A DNA stretch of 64,000 bases from Ustulina deusta (GCA_023159155.1 JAJNNX010000050.1:371223-435222); one strand, 5' to 3'. Counted from the stretch's first letter, positions 48,931 to 62,015 are shown. Notes: generated from the sequence alone by a model not told the origin. Program-made: numbers and translations.

Positions 48931-50448
48931 ATGTCTGTTGAAACCATCACGACGGTTTCGCCCACAACCAACGAACCGATCCTGACGCGCAGTGGAGTGA
49001 GCGCACTAGATCTAGAAGAGATTCCCAAAATTGCCACAGAGGCTTTCAAGACATGGCGGGAAACGTCCTTGACGGATCGCACAATCATCGTCAAGAAAGC
49101 GTTGGCACTTCTAGAGAAGCAAAAGGACCAGCTGGCGGAAGAGATAACTGTGCAGATGGGACGTCCCATCGCCTATACTGGAGGTGAAAGTAAGAATGTA
49201 TCATGCCCAGCTATGATGGCCCCCTGTCTAACTAATAACCACTTAGTTACGACGGCCCTCAAACGCGCCGACTACATGATAAAGATCAGCGAGGAGACGC
49301 TGAAGGATACGGAAGGCGAAGCTGAGAAGGGATTCAAGCGTTTCATTCGCAAGGTTCCAGTAGGGCCGGTTCTAGTCATATTCGCATGGAACGTGAGATA
49401 CTTCTTATCTGGCAAGTTGCGTGCGACTATCGAGAACTGACGCCCCCAGTATCCTTATTTGATCTTGGTCAACTCGCTCATCCCGGCTCTTCTTGCCGGT
49501 AACACCGTCATCCTGAAGCCTTCCCCTCAAACACCTACAATTGCTGAGCACGTCGCCAATGCATTTAGTGAAGCCGGCTTACCGGCTGGTGTTCTACAAT
49601 ACTTCCACTGTGGCTCTCCATTGATCATGGAATCGCTGGTGCGGAATCCTAAGATCTCGTTGGTTTGCTTCACAGGTTCTGTTGCCGCCGGCTTGGCGGT
49701 CCAAAAGGCTGCTTCTGACAGGATTGTCAATGTTGGGCTGGAGCTTGGTGGCAAAGACCCAGCGTACGTGAGGGGAGACGTCGACCTCGATTGGGCGGCA
49801 GCTGAAATCGTTGATGGTTCTATCTTTAATTCTGGCCAGAGTTGCTGCGCCATAGAAAGGGTATATGTCGATGAGAAGATCTACGACCCCTTCATCGAGG
49901 CTACGCAAAAGGTCCTAAAGGGTTATAAGGTCGGCGACCCCCTGGAAAAAGAAACCCAAATCGGACCTGTCATTTCGAAGCGGTCCAAAGAGACGATAGA
50001 GGCCCATATCAAGGATGCATTAGAGAAAGGCGCCAAAGACGCAACACCCGAAAACCTGACATTTAGCAACCTCCCTGCCCGAGGGAACTTTGTCAAACCC
50101 ACCCTGCTGATCGACGTCGACCATACCATGACGGTCATGAGGGAAGAAACATTCGGGCCAGTGATTTCTTTGATGAAGGTCAATGGCGACGATGAGGCGA
50201 TTCAATTGATGAATGACAGCGAGTTTGGGTTGACTGCTAGCATCTGGACGAAAGACACGGACAGGGGTTATGATCTCGCGCAGCGAGTTGACGCGGGCAC
50301 CGTCTTTGTCAACCGAGCGGACTTCCCGAGCCCAGATCTCGCCTGGACTGGTTGGAAGAATTCAGGCAAGGGCGTCACCCTAAGCAGATACGGGTTTGAC
50401 CAGTTTGTAAAGCTTAAAAGCTTCCATTTGAAGGACTACCCCAAATAG
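48931..50448 (+). CDS. Aldehyde dehydrogenase family protein, NAD(P)-dependent
   Basis: Three exons: 48931-49189, 49247-49392 and 49450-50448 (1404 nt, 467 residues, within the normal range). Both introns are GT-AG. Landmarks of the ALDH fold: the PVGPVLVIFAWNYPY block (about 122-138), K158 in ILKPSPQTP for cofactor binding, FTGSVAAG (about 209-216), general base E233 in LELGGKDPAY, catalytic C267 in FNSGQSCCAIERV, and ETFGPVISLMKV near the end. It oxidises an aldehyde to the acid; the sequence resembles the fungal succinate-semialdehyde or general aldehyde group, and the substrate is not determined. No targeting signal is obvious. Confidence 0.9.
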
Positions 50449-50455
50449 ACGGTCA

Positions 50456-50475
50456 GCGGAGGGGGGAGGGGGGGG
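50456..50475 (+). repeat. G-rich tract just after the aldehyde dehydrogenase stop
   Basis: G-runs (including GGGGGG and a run of eight or more) lie within 30 bp of the stop codon. The tract could form a G-quadruplex in the 3' UTR. Confidence 0.6.
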
Positions 50476-52237
50476 CAATCGACGGCAGGCATCGGCTTCT
50501 AGAGAGGGTCCTGTCTAGGGTGTGGCAAGGGTACCTACAATCAAGATGGGGAATGTGGATCAACACCTTTTCCGTTGTCAGGGGAAGCCCGAGGGAATGG
50601 AACATCTAAGTATAGTGCCTTCATTCGGCATATGTTGCCGAGCCTTACGGCGATGTCTCACCAGCACCGACGTGTCAAATTTGACGTGAGCGTGGCAAGG
50701 ATAGGTAGTTAGTTGGCTTAGGGCTGGTACTTGTTGACATGTTGACACGACTCCATCTACCAATTAGCACGAGGACATCTGCTACCCGGACCACGCAACC
50801 CTTGCGTCTCACTTGTTTCTTGTTTCCTCACGATTGGCTGCATTCTGCGGCACGTCCCGTGTCCACGTTGTTGTTACCATGATGCTGCTAGTATCTATAT
50901 AGTTAGCTGCCGTTTTCATCGGCTTCTTTCTTTCAAGCCCCAGTGATGTCACAACCAAAGCTATGCTTACTGCTTCTTTGTGACACAAGTTCGCCATTCG
51001 ATAGAACTTCTGGAAGCCAAGGCTTGAGAGCTTGCTAAGACTCTATCGAAATCTCCATCCATTTCTTTCTCTCCCCTGCCACGCCAACCTACAATCACGA
51101 CCCTCCGCAGTGCCTACCTCCACTTCTTTGTACTTTCGCTTTTGTTTGCTATAGTTTGGTGATAAACCGCGAGAGCTTAGATCACTCGCCAGGCGAACAC
51201 AGCCGAATGCCAAGGGCGAGATATCACTCAACCGGCCATTTCTTTGACATCAAGTTCGCATCATAGGATTCAGTGGCTTCAGGACTCGGTACAGTATTCA
51301 ACTCTCATAGGGAGGCGGCGGGCTGATGCTGTTGTCTGTCCATTCCTCGTCCTCTGAAAAGAACTTCCAATCCTTTCATTGCCGTGAGAGTGCAGAAGGT
51401 TGATTGTTGATCAATCACGCAAAACGGCCAATCTGCCTACCTATTTATTTGGCTATATAGCTACCAACTTCCCGTTTGGAGCAGCAACCCCAAATTTGCA
51501 TTCTACACAGACCACAGACCACCGCCAGCCGAAAGACAACATACGCAGTGTTACTACTTTTACCACTTATACCACTTATACCACTTATACCACCCGTGCC
51601 ACCTGTACCACATTTTGTCGCTCTTGTATCTGCCACAGACTTGGAAGCTCGACTGCACATTGGCATAAGCACGCCAACACCAGTCGACGCGGTGGTTGCA
51701 TCCAGCTGAGGTCCAGCAAGCCCTACCAGACCCCGGTACCCACGGACACTCTCCAACCAAACTTTGTTGCCTTGATCAGCTGTTGCAGCTTTCAGCCCCA
51801 AACCATTGCGCCGAATCATGCGCATTGGTGCAAGCAACCTCTACCATACCACCTACCTCTGTCGAGACCGCTAATTGCGACCTTCTACTCTAACCCACCT
51901 ACTCCTCCGTCCCATTCCCATATACCTACCTACCTACCTATGGTATCCACCCACATTCTACCTACCTACCTCCTCTACCTCCATTCCCAACCAAACCAGC
52001 AGCAACCTTCTGCTGGCAACCTTCCACTCCGACCTCGTCAACCAAACCCGATTGACTGACTGTTCTTCTTCACCCCCAAATCTCCAATCGTATTCGCATT
52101 CAATCCTTCGGTCCCAGCCAACACTTGTTTACCGACCTATCTTTCATTGATTTTCAGTACCAGCTTTGTGCCGTACCCGGTGCAACGACCACGACCCGTC
52201 CCCGCCGCTCGGCCAATTCACCTCCCTCACCACAACA
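50476..52237. other. Intergenic region and long pyrimidine-rich leader of the 121-residue gene
   Basis: No separate gene is supported. From about 51400 on the plus strand is strongly C/T/A-rich, as in a fungal promoter and 5' leader. It carries a 9-bp tandem repeat (about 51552-51612) and (CCTA)n runs (about 51921-51972). The long plus-strand frame at 51400-52059 is best read as composition bias in this leader. Confidence 0.55.
51552..51612 (+). repeat. 9-bp tandem repeat in the leader
   Basis: Units of the type ACCACTTAT repeat about six to seven times, the last ones degenerate (ACCACCCGT, GCCACCTGT). Confidence 0.8.
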
Positions 52238-53240
52238 ATGACCTGCATGGACTTCGGCATTGTCACCACGAGACTGCAGCGTCTCGTCGGCGTGAAATCC
52301 AAAGGTGCTGCCGCCGCTGCAAACGAGAAGCGCAATTCGCCTCTGCAAATTGTAAGTTGGATGTTGCTTCCTTCCTCTTCCCGTCAATTCACCTCAGCAG
52401 ACCATTCCCCGACCTCAACCCCGCCAAGGCCATGCATGCATGCATGCAGCTCTACATTCTATATTTACCACCGACCTTCGGTTTCAAGAATCGATGCTGA
52501 CGTAACATTGTTATCTTACCTACAGTCTGCACCCTTCGACTTCAAACACGAGACCATCCGTCTTCCCGGCCTTTCCGAGGATGAGTGAGTTTCCCTCCAT
52601 CCCTCATCCTTGCTACGGACCGTCGCCAGTTCGCACGCAGCTCGACTCATTTTTCTTTTCATTTGCGCGTGCGCGCTTGTTTCTTGTGCCCTGCCCGAAC
52701 TCTCCCGCCGCGCCACCTCGACGCCGCCTGTCTCGCTTGGGTCTTTGTCATGCTCCAGCCCCATTCCCTTTCCCCCGAGTGCCCACTCATTCTCCTCATT
52801 TCGTTCTCACTCAATGGAATTGTATGTTTCAACGCGACTGACTTTCATCCTCTTCATCGCAGTCTCGCCATCCTAAAGGAGAAGGCCGCAGCTTCCCGTC
52901 TCGGTGTCGCCGGCGCCGACAAGAACGGTCCTTCCCCTTTCACTAGCCCCCGCAAGGCGCCCCGGGCTCCACCCTCACCGGCGCGAGCCGTCGCTCCCGT
53001 AGTAGTCCCTGTAAGTCTCACCCCTGCAAATGGTGACGCGGATTTGTTTTATGTCGCATTGACGTTCCTCCGCTCCCTGCTTAATCTCGTTTATCTACTC
53101 TCGTGTCACTATATCGGTCCTATGTTGTCGAACGATCAATCTTACCTCCCTACCTCTTGAAGATCTGTCATAGTCTAATCCTCCGGGTCGCACAGGTCAT
53201 CCCCGACACACGCCTGTCGGCTAAGGACAACGTCATCTAG
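52238..53240 (+). CDS. Conserved fungal small protein of unknown function, 121 residues
   Basis: Four exons: 52238-52351, 52526-52584, 52863-53010 and 53196-53240 (366 nt). All introns are GT-AG with consistent phase, and the introns (174, 278 and 185 nt) are long for this window. The conserved-looking core is SAPFDFKHETIRLPGLSEDE followed by DLAILKEKAAASRLGVAG, a short amphipathic helix. The rest is Pro/Ala-rich (PRKAPRAPPSPARAVAPVVV) and ends KDNVI. I recall similar uncharacterised ascomycete proteins and know no function. The first exon starts MTCMDFGIVTTRLQRLVG. The internal exons are better supported than the start. Confidence 0.7.
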
Positions 53241-54833
53241 GCACGCTGGCGTATGCCTTGCCACAAGAAACGCTGTCCTCGACATTGTCACAAACCTGCC
53301 GTCAACCTTTTGCATTCGCCATGTCTAGTAGCAATAGGAAGACAGATATAGTGACGGTCATTAGAACATCTTCAACATGCACGGATTCACTGATAGGGGG
53401 ATGCTAAGCCACTTCAACGACGTTTTTGCCTATGGAGTAAAAACACTCTAATGTGTACTCCGGGGTTTTTTTTTCATTCTCTGTTCTCTGTTTATTCTTT
53501 TGGCCCTTGGCTTTGGGCCCGTTTTCTCCGGCGTCGAGTTCTTCGGTATACCCCCCGGGGACGAAACCCCTTTTGGGATCCCCTTATTGCGATTCATTCG
53601 GTCGAGTCTTGCGGTTGTCTTGTCTCATTTATCATTCGCGTTCTGGACGGTTTGGCGTCTTGATACTGCGGAGTTGCAGGTCCTAGGGTAGAATGGGTAG
53701 ACCAACTATCACAAACTATGCACATCCATAGATGAACTATCGGGTTTTATCTGTGCTGTTCTTCATCAATGCGTTTGATAAAATACCCGGAACGCAAAGC
53801 TGGTTGGCTAATGTCCTCCTTGTTAAACTTTGCTAATCCGATCACTCTGCGTATGCCCATTTTATGAGGCCGTCCCTTGGGCCAGGGTTGGAGTTTGATG
53901 ATATTCACAATTTGACTCAATTCCTCATACACAATTCCAGTGCTTCTAAATATCATTATTTGCTAAATTCTCTTAAGTTTAGCCCTAGTGCATTGAGGCT
54001 TCACAATGCGTACAGCCAGGGGAGATATCGCGGAACACAACTCCCGCACTACGCCATCACACTGCTAGAAAAAATAGAACGTTGTCAAGTCAGGTACTTG
54101 GCTTATACGTGTACTTTAGTAAACGATTTCATCATCCCTTTTCCATTGTTATCGGCTGATATCCCCTCTTGAGTCTTGTCTCCTAGCCACACGGGTACCT
54201 TCAATGTACCCATCTGTTTGCTACCTCGGTAGTGGCGAAAAGAAGCCACAAGAAGAAATGAAGCAACACAGCATTCTCTGCTGAGGGAAATTTCCCCCGA
54301 GCATAGCCGAGGGTGTCCCATTGAGCGGGCGCTTTGGCCACTTCGCGTTGACGGCTGTGTTGATGGTATTCACTGCTCGACTTCACTAATGTGTTGAGTT
54401 GCTGTGGTTGTTGTAGGCAACATGGGCACCATTCACTCACTACCCGACCTCGCAATTTCTAGTGAAGTACTGAGCTGAGTGAATACACGCGAGGTCACGG
54501 GGGCAACGGTCTACAAAAAAAATTTCTCTATATCGGCGCCCTCTCTGCTGCCCGACCTTCCCGTTCTCCTTCCCTCTTCTCACTCGGGTTCTGCAGAGAC
54601 CGGCATTCCGACTCCCGCCCATCTCGTCTCTACTCCCTCCCTCACACTCACTCACTCACTCGGGCTCTGTAGAGATCATCATTCTACCTCCCGCCTATCT
54701 TGTCTCTACTCCCCTCACTCACTCGCTCCGTCCGCCACTGTTCACAGCGAGTCTACAACAGACCTCGAACAGTTTTTCACCACACACTTCAGCATACAAC
54801 AACAGACTACAAAGAGGCCGTCGCCGACCATCG
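53241..54833. other. Intergenic region and leader of the zinc-finger gene
   Basis: No gene is supported. A pyrimidine-rich stretch from about 54530 contains an imperfect 76-bp tandem duplication (54580-54720) and leads into the transcript of the zinc-finger gene. Confidence 0.55.
54580..54720 (+). repeat. Imperfect tandem duplication, period 76 bp
   Basis: Copy 1 (54580-54655) and copy 2 (54656-54720) both begin TCACTCGGG and both contain TCTGYAGAGA and YTCGTCTCTACTCC-like segments; most differences are C/T transitions. Confidence 0.75.
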
Positions 54834-54909
54834 GTAAGTGTTCATCAACTTTATTGCACGCCGGGAAACTTCGCGGGTGCTTTTTCTAACTCCTTTGATC
54901 CTTTGATAG
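54834..54909 (+). other. 5' UTR intron of the zinc-finger gene
   Basis: Donor GTAAGT, branch TCTAAC and acceptor ATAG give a 76-nt intron that ends about 50 nt upstream of the start codon. All signals match consensus. Confidence 0.7.
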
Positions 54910-54961
54910 CATAACCTAAGCCATTTTTGTGCGCGTCTTCGCCATCACGTCTCCTGCAACC

Positions 54962-55822
54962 ATGTCCATGTCTGGTGCAGACAATTCACGGGCCGCCCGG
55001 GCCGCCCGGGCTGCTGCTCGGGCTGCTCGTCGAGCTGCCGATCTCGCTTCTGCTCGGGCTGAGCGAGAGATCGCACGTGCTCTTGCTTCTGGCGACCGCG
55101 CGGGGCATCGTACCGTTGAAGCCGTCAATGCTGCCATCGCGCGCCGAAACTCCATCAGACGGGCAGTGGGTATCATGTCTGATCCCGACGACAACAAAGA
55201 CGACTCCTCCGATGACAGTAGCAGCAGCTCTGATGATGACTATGACAATCACAACCCTGGCGCCAACACTGACCCCTACCGCAACAATGCCATGGCCGCT
55301 TCGGACGACGACAACGATCGCGAGTCCGTTCCCGACTTGCACCCACCCCCGTACACCCCCACGCCTGCTGCCCCACGTGCTGCCCCACGTGCTGCCAGAC
55401 CCATCACTAGACTTGTTCTTGCACCTCCTCGCGTTGCACTTCCCGCTGCACCCGCCGCTTCACCCGCCGCCGCCGCACCCACCCCCGGACCTGCCGCCGT
55501 GTCTTCCCGCACCCCGAGCCCACTGACGCCCTTCGTCTGCCAGGACTGCGGACGCACCTACAACACGCTGGGCCCGCTCAAGCAGCACATGGACGACCGC
55601 CACTGCGGCACCCGGTGCTACTTCCCCGGCTGCACCATCACCACCCACACCGAGGAGCAGCTCCTCTTCCACTTCCGCGACCACCAGCAGGAAGGCATCG
55701 ACGACGGCATGAGCACCCTCGCCTGCCCCTGGCCCGGCTGCACCAAGTCCTTCAGCCGCACCGACACCGTCCAGCGCTGCATCAAGAAGCACAATCGCCG
55801 CGCCCATGCCGGCGAGAACTAG
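54962..55822 (+). CDS. C2H2 zinc-finger protein, intronless coding region, 286 residues
   Basis: Single exon, very GC-rich. The N-terminal 40 residues are an Ala/Arg-rich helix (RAARAARAAARAARRAADLA). An acidic Ser/Asp stretch follows (about 75-95), then a Pro/Ala-rich linker (about 128-180). Three zinc fingers end the protein: C193/C196/H209/H214; C219/C224/H237/H241 (C-x4-C-x12-H-x3-H); and C255/C260 with C273 where the first His is usual, then H277 and H282. It may be a DNA-binding regulator, but fungal proteins of this build are largely uncharacterised. The start is the Met in a good context after the 5' UTR intron; an upstream in-frame non-ATG extension is not needed. The gene sits at the border of an AT-rich, gene-free block. 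Confidence 0.82.
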   Translation: MSMSGADNSRAARAARAAARAARRAADLASARAEREIARALASGDRAGHRTVEAVNAAIARRNSIRRAVGIMSDPDDNKDDSSDDSSSSSDDDYDNHNPGANTDPYRNNAMAASDDDNDRESVPDLHPPPYTPTPAAPRAAPRAARPITRLVLAPPRVALPAAPAASPAAAAPTPGPAAVSSRTPSPLTPFVCQDCGRTYNTLGPLKQHMDDRHCGTRCYFPGCTITTHTEEQLLFHFRDHQQEGIDDGMSTLACPWPGCTKSFSRTDTVQRCIKKHNRRAHAGEN

Positions 55823-55832
55823 GGTGGAATTT

Positions 55833-55893
55833 GGGGGGACTCTTTGGGGGCGTCTTGGGGGGGTCTTTGGGCGTCTTGGGGGGCCTTGGGGGG
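55833..55893 (+). repeat. Array of six G-runs right after the zinc-finger stop
   Basis: G-runs of 6, 5, 7, 3, 6 and 6 bases are separated by short CTTT/CGTCTT-type spacers. This is a strong G-quadruplex candidate in the 3' UTR. The units are quasi-periodic, so slippage expansion is likely. Confidence 0.85.
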
Positions 55894-56207
55894 TCTTGGT
55901 ACCTAGCTTCTAATAATCAGTAGCTAATCATGCAATAAATGACTTTTGTCCACTATTCCTTGCTTATTACATTGTTTATGAGATTGTTTATTCCTAAATT
56001 TTTGCTATATAAAAAAGTAATAAATTATTAGCTAGTATAACTGATTTTTTTACTATTTTTTTATTATATATTTTTAATAATATAAAATATTTATAATAAA
56101 ATTAAAATAAAAATGCTTTATATATAACTATTTAAATCTTTAGCTAGTTTAAATAAATGCTTTATTATTAGTTTAATATATTTAGCTAGATTTTCTATAG
56201 TTTTTTA

Positions 56208-56437
56208 TTATAATAATTAATATAGTCTTAGTAAGATTTGCAAAAATTTAAGACTTATATAGCAATAAAATAAGAAATCTATATATAGATTAACCTATAA
56301 TTTTATAGCTATATATATAAAGTTTATATTTATTTATTTTATAAACTCTAACTTTTTTTTTTTTTTTTTTAGCTTAAAATTTTTATTTATAGTATTAATA
56401 AACTAACTATAAAAACTTTACTTAACTAATTATAATA
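56208..56437 (+). repeat. Repeat B, plus-orientation copy
   Basis: Reverse-complementary to about 58342-58577. Shared landmarks include ATAGCAATAAAATAAGAAAT, a TATAGCTATATATA segment, a T-tract before AGCTTAAAAT, and ATAGTATTAATAAACTA. Differences are mainly transitions and indels in the homopolymer. Confidence 0.8.
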
Positions 56438-57970
56438 TTACTTTAAGTTTATTAATTATTTATTAATAAATATTTAATAAATAAATTTATTTTATTTTAT
56501 TATAATTAATAAAATATAAATAAATTTTTTTTTTAATTATATATTTAATATAAAAAATTATATATTTTATAATATAAACTTAATTTTAATTTTTAAGTAT
56601 AGCTAACTTTTTATTATTAAATAATTTTAAAATCTTTTTTTTTATAAAAAAAAAAAAAATTAAGCATTAGACTTTTTTATAAACGTTTTAAATAAACTAA
56701 TATTTAAAAAAAATTTTGAAAAAAACAAAAAATTAAAACTTAAAAAAATAAAATTTAAACTAGAACTAAAACAATTTAAAATAAATAATATATTAAATAT
56801 TATAGCTATATAAGTTTATAATTTTATATTAGTTCTAATAAAACTTTTTTAATAAATAAAAAAAATAAAATATTAATTTTTTAATATATTTATTTTAATA
56901 TTTTTAAAAAATAACTATAATTTAATAATAAAAAATATATTTAAAAATACTAATTTTAAATTTTTTAATTTTAATATTTTATTTATTTTTTATTTTATTA
57001 GTTTATTTTTTAATATTTTAAATCTTATTTATATTAAAAAAATTAAAATATAAAAAATTAATTTTAGTAAGTTTATAAAAAATAAAGCTTTATTTAATAA
57101 TTAGGTTTATAAATTAATAAAAAAGCTAAATAAAAATATTATTATATTTTAAACTAAAAATAATTAATTTTAATATATTATAAGCTAATTAAAAAAATAT
57201 ATTAAAAAAATAATAAAAATATATTTTTATTTAATTAAAAAATTATTTAATAATATTACTAAAATAATTTAAGTTTTATTAATAGTTTATTATAATTTTA
57301 ATTAAATAATTATTATTTATAAAATATTTTAAATTTATATATATAAAACTAATAAAAATATTAATAAGTTTATTTTTATATTTAATAGTTTAGTTTAAAA
57401 ATATTAATTTATTAAGTTATAATAAAAATATAAATTATAGAACTATTTTTATATAAAGTTTTTATAAATTTAAATATTTTTTATAAATTATTTATTAATA
57501 AAATTATTAAATTAATATATAATATTAAATAAATTTATAAAAATTATTAATAAATTAAATTTATTAGTTTAATTAAATAAAAATCTAATTTAAATAACTA
57601 AACTTTTAATAAACTTATTTATTAACTTTAAGCTAATTTTAAAAGTTCTAAAATATTTATTTTAAAATAATTAAAATAAATACTAATAAAAAAAAAAAAA
57701 AACGTATTAAAATAATAAAACCTATTTTATTTATAGTAAAAATATATATATATATATTAATTAATTATTTTAATTAAAAGTTTAAAATTTTAAATATTTA
57801 ATTAGTAAAAAAAAGCTATAATAAAAATAGTTCTAATAGTTTATTTAATTTAAAAAATAAATAGAACTAATAAAAGTTTTTTTATTAGTTTTTTTATTTA
57901 TTTTAATTAAAATATATAGCTAAAACAAATTAATTATTTTTAAAATATTTATTTAATTATAAATTAATAA

Positions 57971-58341
57971 TATTAAAATAAAAACTTTAGTTTTATATAA
58001 TATTAACACTTATATTTTTTTAATAATTAGTTATAAATTTATATAATAAGTTAAGCAATAATTAAAAATAAAAATAATTTATTTAGTTAAACTTTAAAAG
58101 TTTTATAACTATTAAAATAAAATAATTAATAAAATTTATAAATATTTAATATATATTATAAAAATTAATAATTAATAATTTAAAAATTAAATATTTTAGG
58201 TTATTAATTTTAGTTATAATATTATTATTAATATTAAATAATTAATAAAAAAATTATTCTAATAAAAACCTAAAAATAATAGTTAATTTAGCTAAATAAT
58301 TTATTTTTATTAGTTTAATTTTTATGAATAATTATAATTAA
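57971..58341 (-). repeat. Repeat A, minus-orientation copy
   Basis: Reverse-complementary to 62016-62387 over about 370 bp with mostly transition differences. It abuts the minus copy of repeat B, so A and B may be one unit of about 607 bp. Confidence 0.8.
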
Positions 58342-58577
58342 TGTTATAATTAATTAAGTAAAGCTTTTATAGCTAGTTTATTAATACTATAGACAAAGAT
58401 TTTAAGCTAAAAAAAAAAAAAAAAAAAAGTTAAAGTTTACAAAATAAATAGATATAGATTCTATATATATAGCTATAGAGTTAGGTTAGTTTATATATAA
58501 ATTTCTTATTTTATTGCTATATAGGTTTAGAGTTCTTATAGGTCTTGCTAAAACTATATAGATTATACTAACTATTA
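58342..58577 (-). repeat. Repeat B, minus-orientation copy
   Basis: Partner of 56208-56437. The right-hand boundary is approximate. Confidence 0.75.
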
Positions 58578-61500
58578 TATTACTTTTTTTTAAAACTAAA
58601 AGTTTAAATATAGTTTTAACTTAAAATTATTAATAATATTAAGTTTATATAATTTTTTTATATTATATTACTTTATTATTATTTTTATAATTATTTATAA
58701 ATTTATTAATTACTATTATATATATTTATTTTTATAATTTTATAAAAAATCTAAAAACTTTTTTATAAATTTTATAAAATAAATTAAGTTTAATTAATAT
58801 ATTTTTAAAATTTTAAGCTATATATTAAATATTATTAAAATTATAATTTTTTTAAACAATTTAATATTATAATTTTTTATTTTTTTATATACTTTTAATT
58901 ATTTAATTTATTTAATTTTAAATTTTGTTTTATTATTAATATTTTTAGCTAAAAATAATAATTAGATTTATTAAAATAAAAAATTATTGTTTATTTTTTA
59001 TAATTAGTTAATATAAAACAAGTTTTTTATTTTATAAAAATTAAGCAAATTAAAAATATAGCTAAATTTTTGTTTTTTTAAAATTTTCAAAAGTCTAACT
59101 AATTAAAAATCTAATCTAGTAGTTAATACTTATATTATAAAACTTTTTTTATTTTAAAAACTTTATTTTTTATTTTAAAATTTATTAAATATTTTTTTTT
59201 ATTAGTTTATAATTTATATTATTTTTATATAAAAGTTGCTATATTATATATTATTTTTTAAACGTTTTAAATTTAATAAACTAGTTCGAGCGCTTATTAT
59301 TTAATATTAAAATTTATAATAGTTTTATTAATATTTATTATTAAAAAGTTTTATGTTTTAATTTCTATTGTTATTTTTAGTAATAATATATTAATTAATA
59401 AATATTATAAAAAATTATATATAAAGTTTAAAACAAAAAAATAAATGTTTTAATTGTTTTAGTATTTATTAATATAAAAATAAAATTATTAATCTAATTT
59501 TTAATTAGTTAATTTTATTATTTTTTAGGTTTAAAAATAATAAGTATTACTAAAATAATGCTTAATATTTATAAAACTATTAATTATTACTATAAATTTA
59601 AAAATAAATAGTTTTATATTATTTAATATTTATATATTTAGTATCCTAAAAAATCTATATAAACTTTTATAATATTATATAGTTAATAATTTTGTAGTAT
59701 TTATTTTTTTATTAAGTAAAATTATAATTAAATAGCTAAATTTATTTATAAATACTTATATATAATTATAATTTTATTAATTAAGTAATATATTTTTATT
59801 ATTTATTATTATATATTGCTATATTATAACTAATATAAATAATAAATAAAAAAAACTAAAGGTTTTATTTTATAATATTTTGTTTTTTTTATAGTTATAA
59901 TAATTATATATATATTATTTATAATTATGTTTTAAATAAAACTAATAATATTTTTGTTTTAATATTTTAATTATTTTATATTAATTTTAATATATAATAA
60001 TTAAAAATATATAAACTTTTTAAATTAAAATTATATAAAAAAAATAATCTTATTTAAAATAACTTTAAATATATATAACTTTTTGTTTTTATTTTTTATA
60101 TCTTATAATTAGTTTTTTTATTTAATTAAATTTATTAAGTTAGTTTTTTAAAAAATATTAAATAAAAAGTTTATAATTAATATAAAACTTAGTATTTTAT
60201 TAAGCAAAACTAATATTATTATTTATTTTTTAGTTTTTTTAATTTTAATTATAAAAAGCTTAGTTATTTTTTTAATAAAACATTAGTTATTATATTCTTT
60301 TATTTTAATTAATATTAAAAAATAATATTAAAGTTTAATAAAAAGTTAGCTTAATATATTTATTATATTAATAAAATCTATTTATTTAAAAAATATAATA
60401 AAACTTAATAATTAATTATTATAAAAAACTTAGTTTTAAAAAGCTCTAAGTAGTAATATTTTAAAATTTATATTATTATTAAAAATTTATAGTTTTAAAT
60501 TAAATAAGCTTGCTTAATTAGTATTATTATTTTAAAAAAATATTTTATAAGTTTTTAAGTTATATTTTTTTATTATTACTAAATAACTTTTTTTATTATA
60601 TTATATAAAATATTTATTTTTATTTATATTAATTAGCTAAGCTTAAAAAAAACTAAAACAAATATTTTATAAACTAGCAGTTTTATATATTTAAAAGCTT
60701 ATTTTTATTTTAGTTTTATTACAAATAGTTTATTTTTTTTTAATAATTAATTTAAAAAAATAGCAATTTTACTAATATAATAAATAAATATATAAATATA
60801 ATTATAAAACTTAAAAAATAATTAGATTAATTTAGTATTTTTAAAATTATTAAAATTTTAATTTAAAATTATTTAAATTTTTATAGAATTAATTTTAATT
60901 TTTATTTTAGTTTTTATAATTATTTTTAAATAATTAATAATAAATATATTAAAACAAAACTTTTTAATATTTTTTTAATATTTAGCTTAATATAAATAAT
61001 AAATTATTTTTTTATAATAAGTTTAGTGCTATTTTTTAGTTTTAAAATAAATTAAAATATTATTTATATAAATATTTATAAATTTATTTAAAAATTTTTA
61101 AATTTATATATTAATAAAAGCTTACTATTAAGCAGGTTTTATTTTTAAACTAAATAATAAAACTTTTTATTAAAATATTTTTTTATAAATTTAAAAAAAA
61201 AAAAAATAATATAATTTTATAATTAATAATAATTAATAAAAAGCTTTAATAATATTTAGTTTTATAAATTAAATAATATTATAATAATTAAATATAATAC
61301 TACTAATATTTAGAACTAATATAATTTAATTTTTTAAATATATATTTTTTTATTAATAATTAATTATAAACTTATATTTAATTAATTTAACTTTAAATAT
61401 AAATAAAATAAAAATAATATTTAAATTTATATTTTATTTAATAAAATTTATAACTAATAGTTTATTTATAAATTTTTTTTTAAATAAAATAAACTATATA

Positions 61501-62015
61501 AATATATAATATTAATAAAAACTAAAAATATATTTTTTATTATTAAGTTTTAGTACTATATTAAATTTTAGTTATAATAGTAATAAAGTTTTAAATTTTT
61601 TTTTTAAAAAGAACTTTTTTAGATATAATAGCTAAAAAAGCAAAAAGTTTTATATTAACTTTATATATTAGAAATTTTTTCCTTTTAGAAATAAAATTAG
61701 TTTATTATTAAAAATCTTTTAATTAGTTATTTTTATTTATCTTAATAGAAATAATTCTAAAAGTTTTATATAATTTTTTTAATAATAGCTTAATTTTTTT
61801 TTTTTTTAGAAATTATTATATAAACCCTTTTTATTTTAGGTTTAAAAGTTTTAAGTTTTTTTTTTGTTTTTTTAGTTTTAGTTATTTTTAAAATAATTGT
61901 TTTATTTTTAAAAAGTTATTTTAATATTTAATAATATTTTTTTAATACTTAATTATATTAATTTATATTTTTTTATATTTTTAAGTTTATATTTTATTAT
62001 TTATAACTAAAAAGT

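Noticed and set aside
51400..52059. A 219-codon plus-strand frame rich in Thr, Pro and Tyr
   Set aside because: Its composition simply reflects a C/T/A-rich leader with 9-bp and CCTA repeats; the spliced 121-residue gene lies just downstream.
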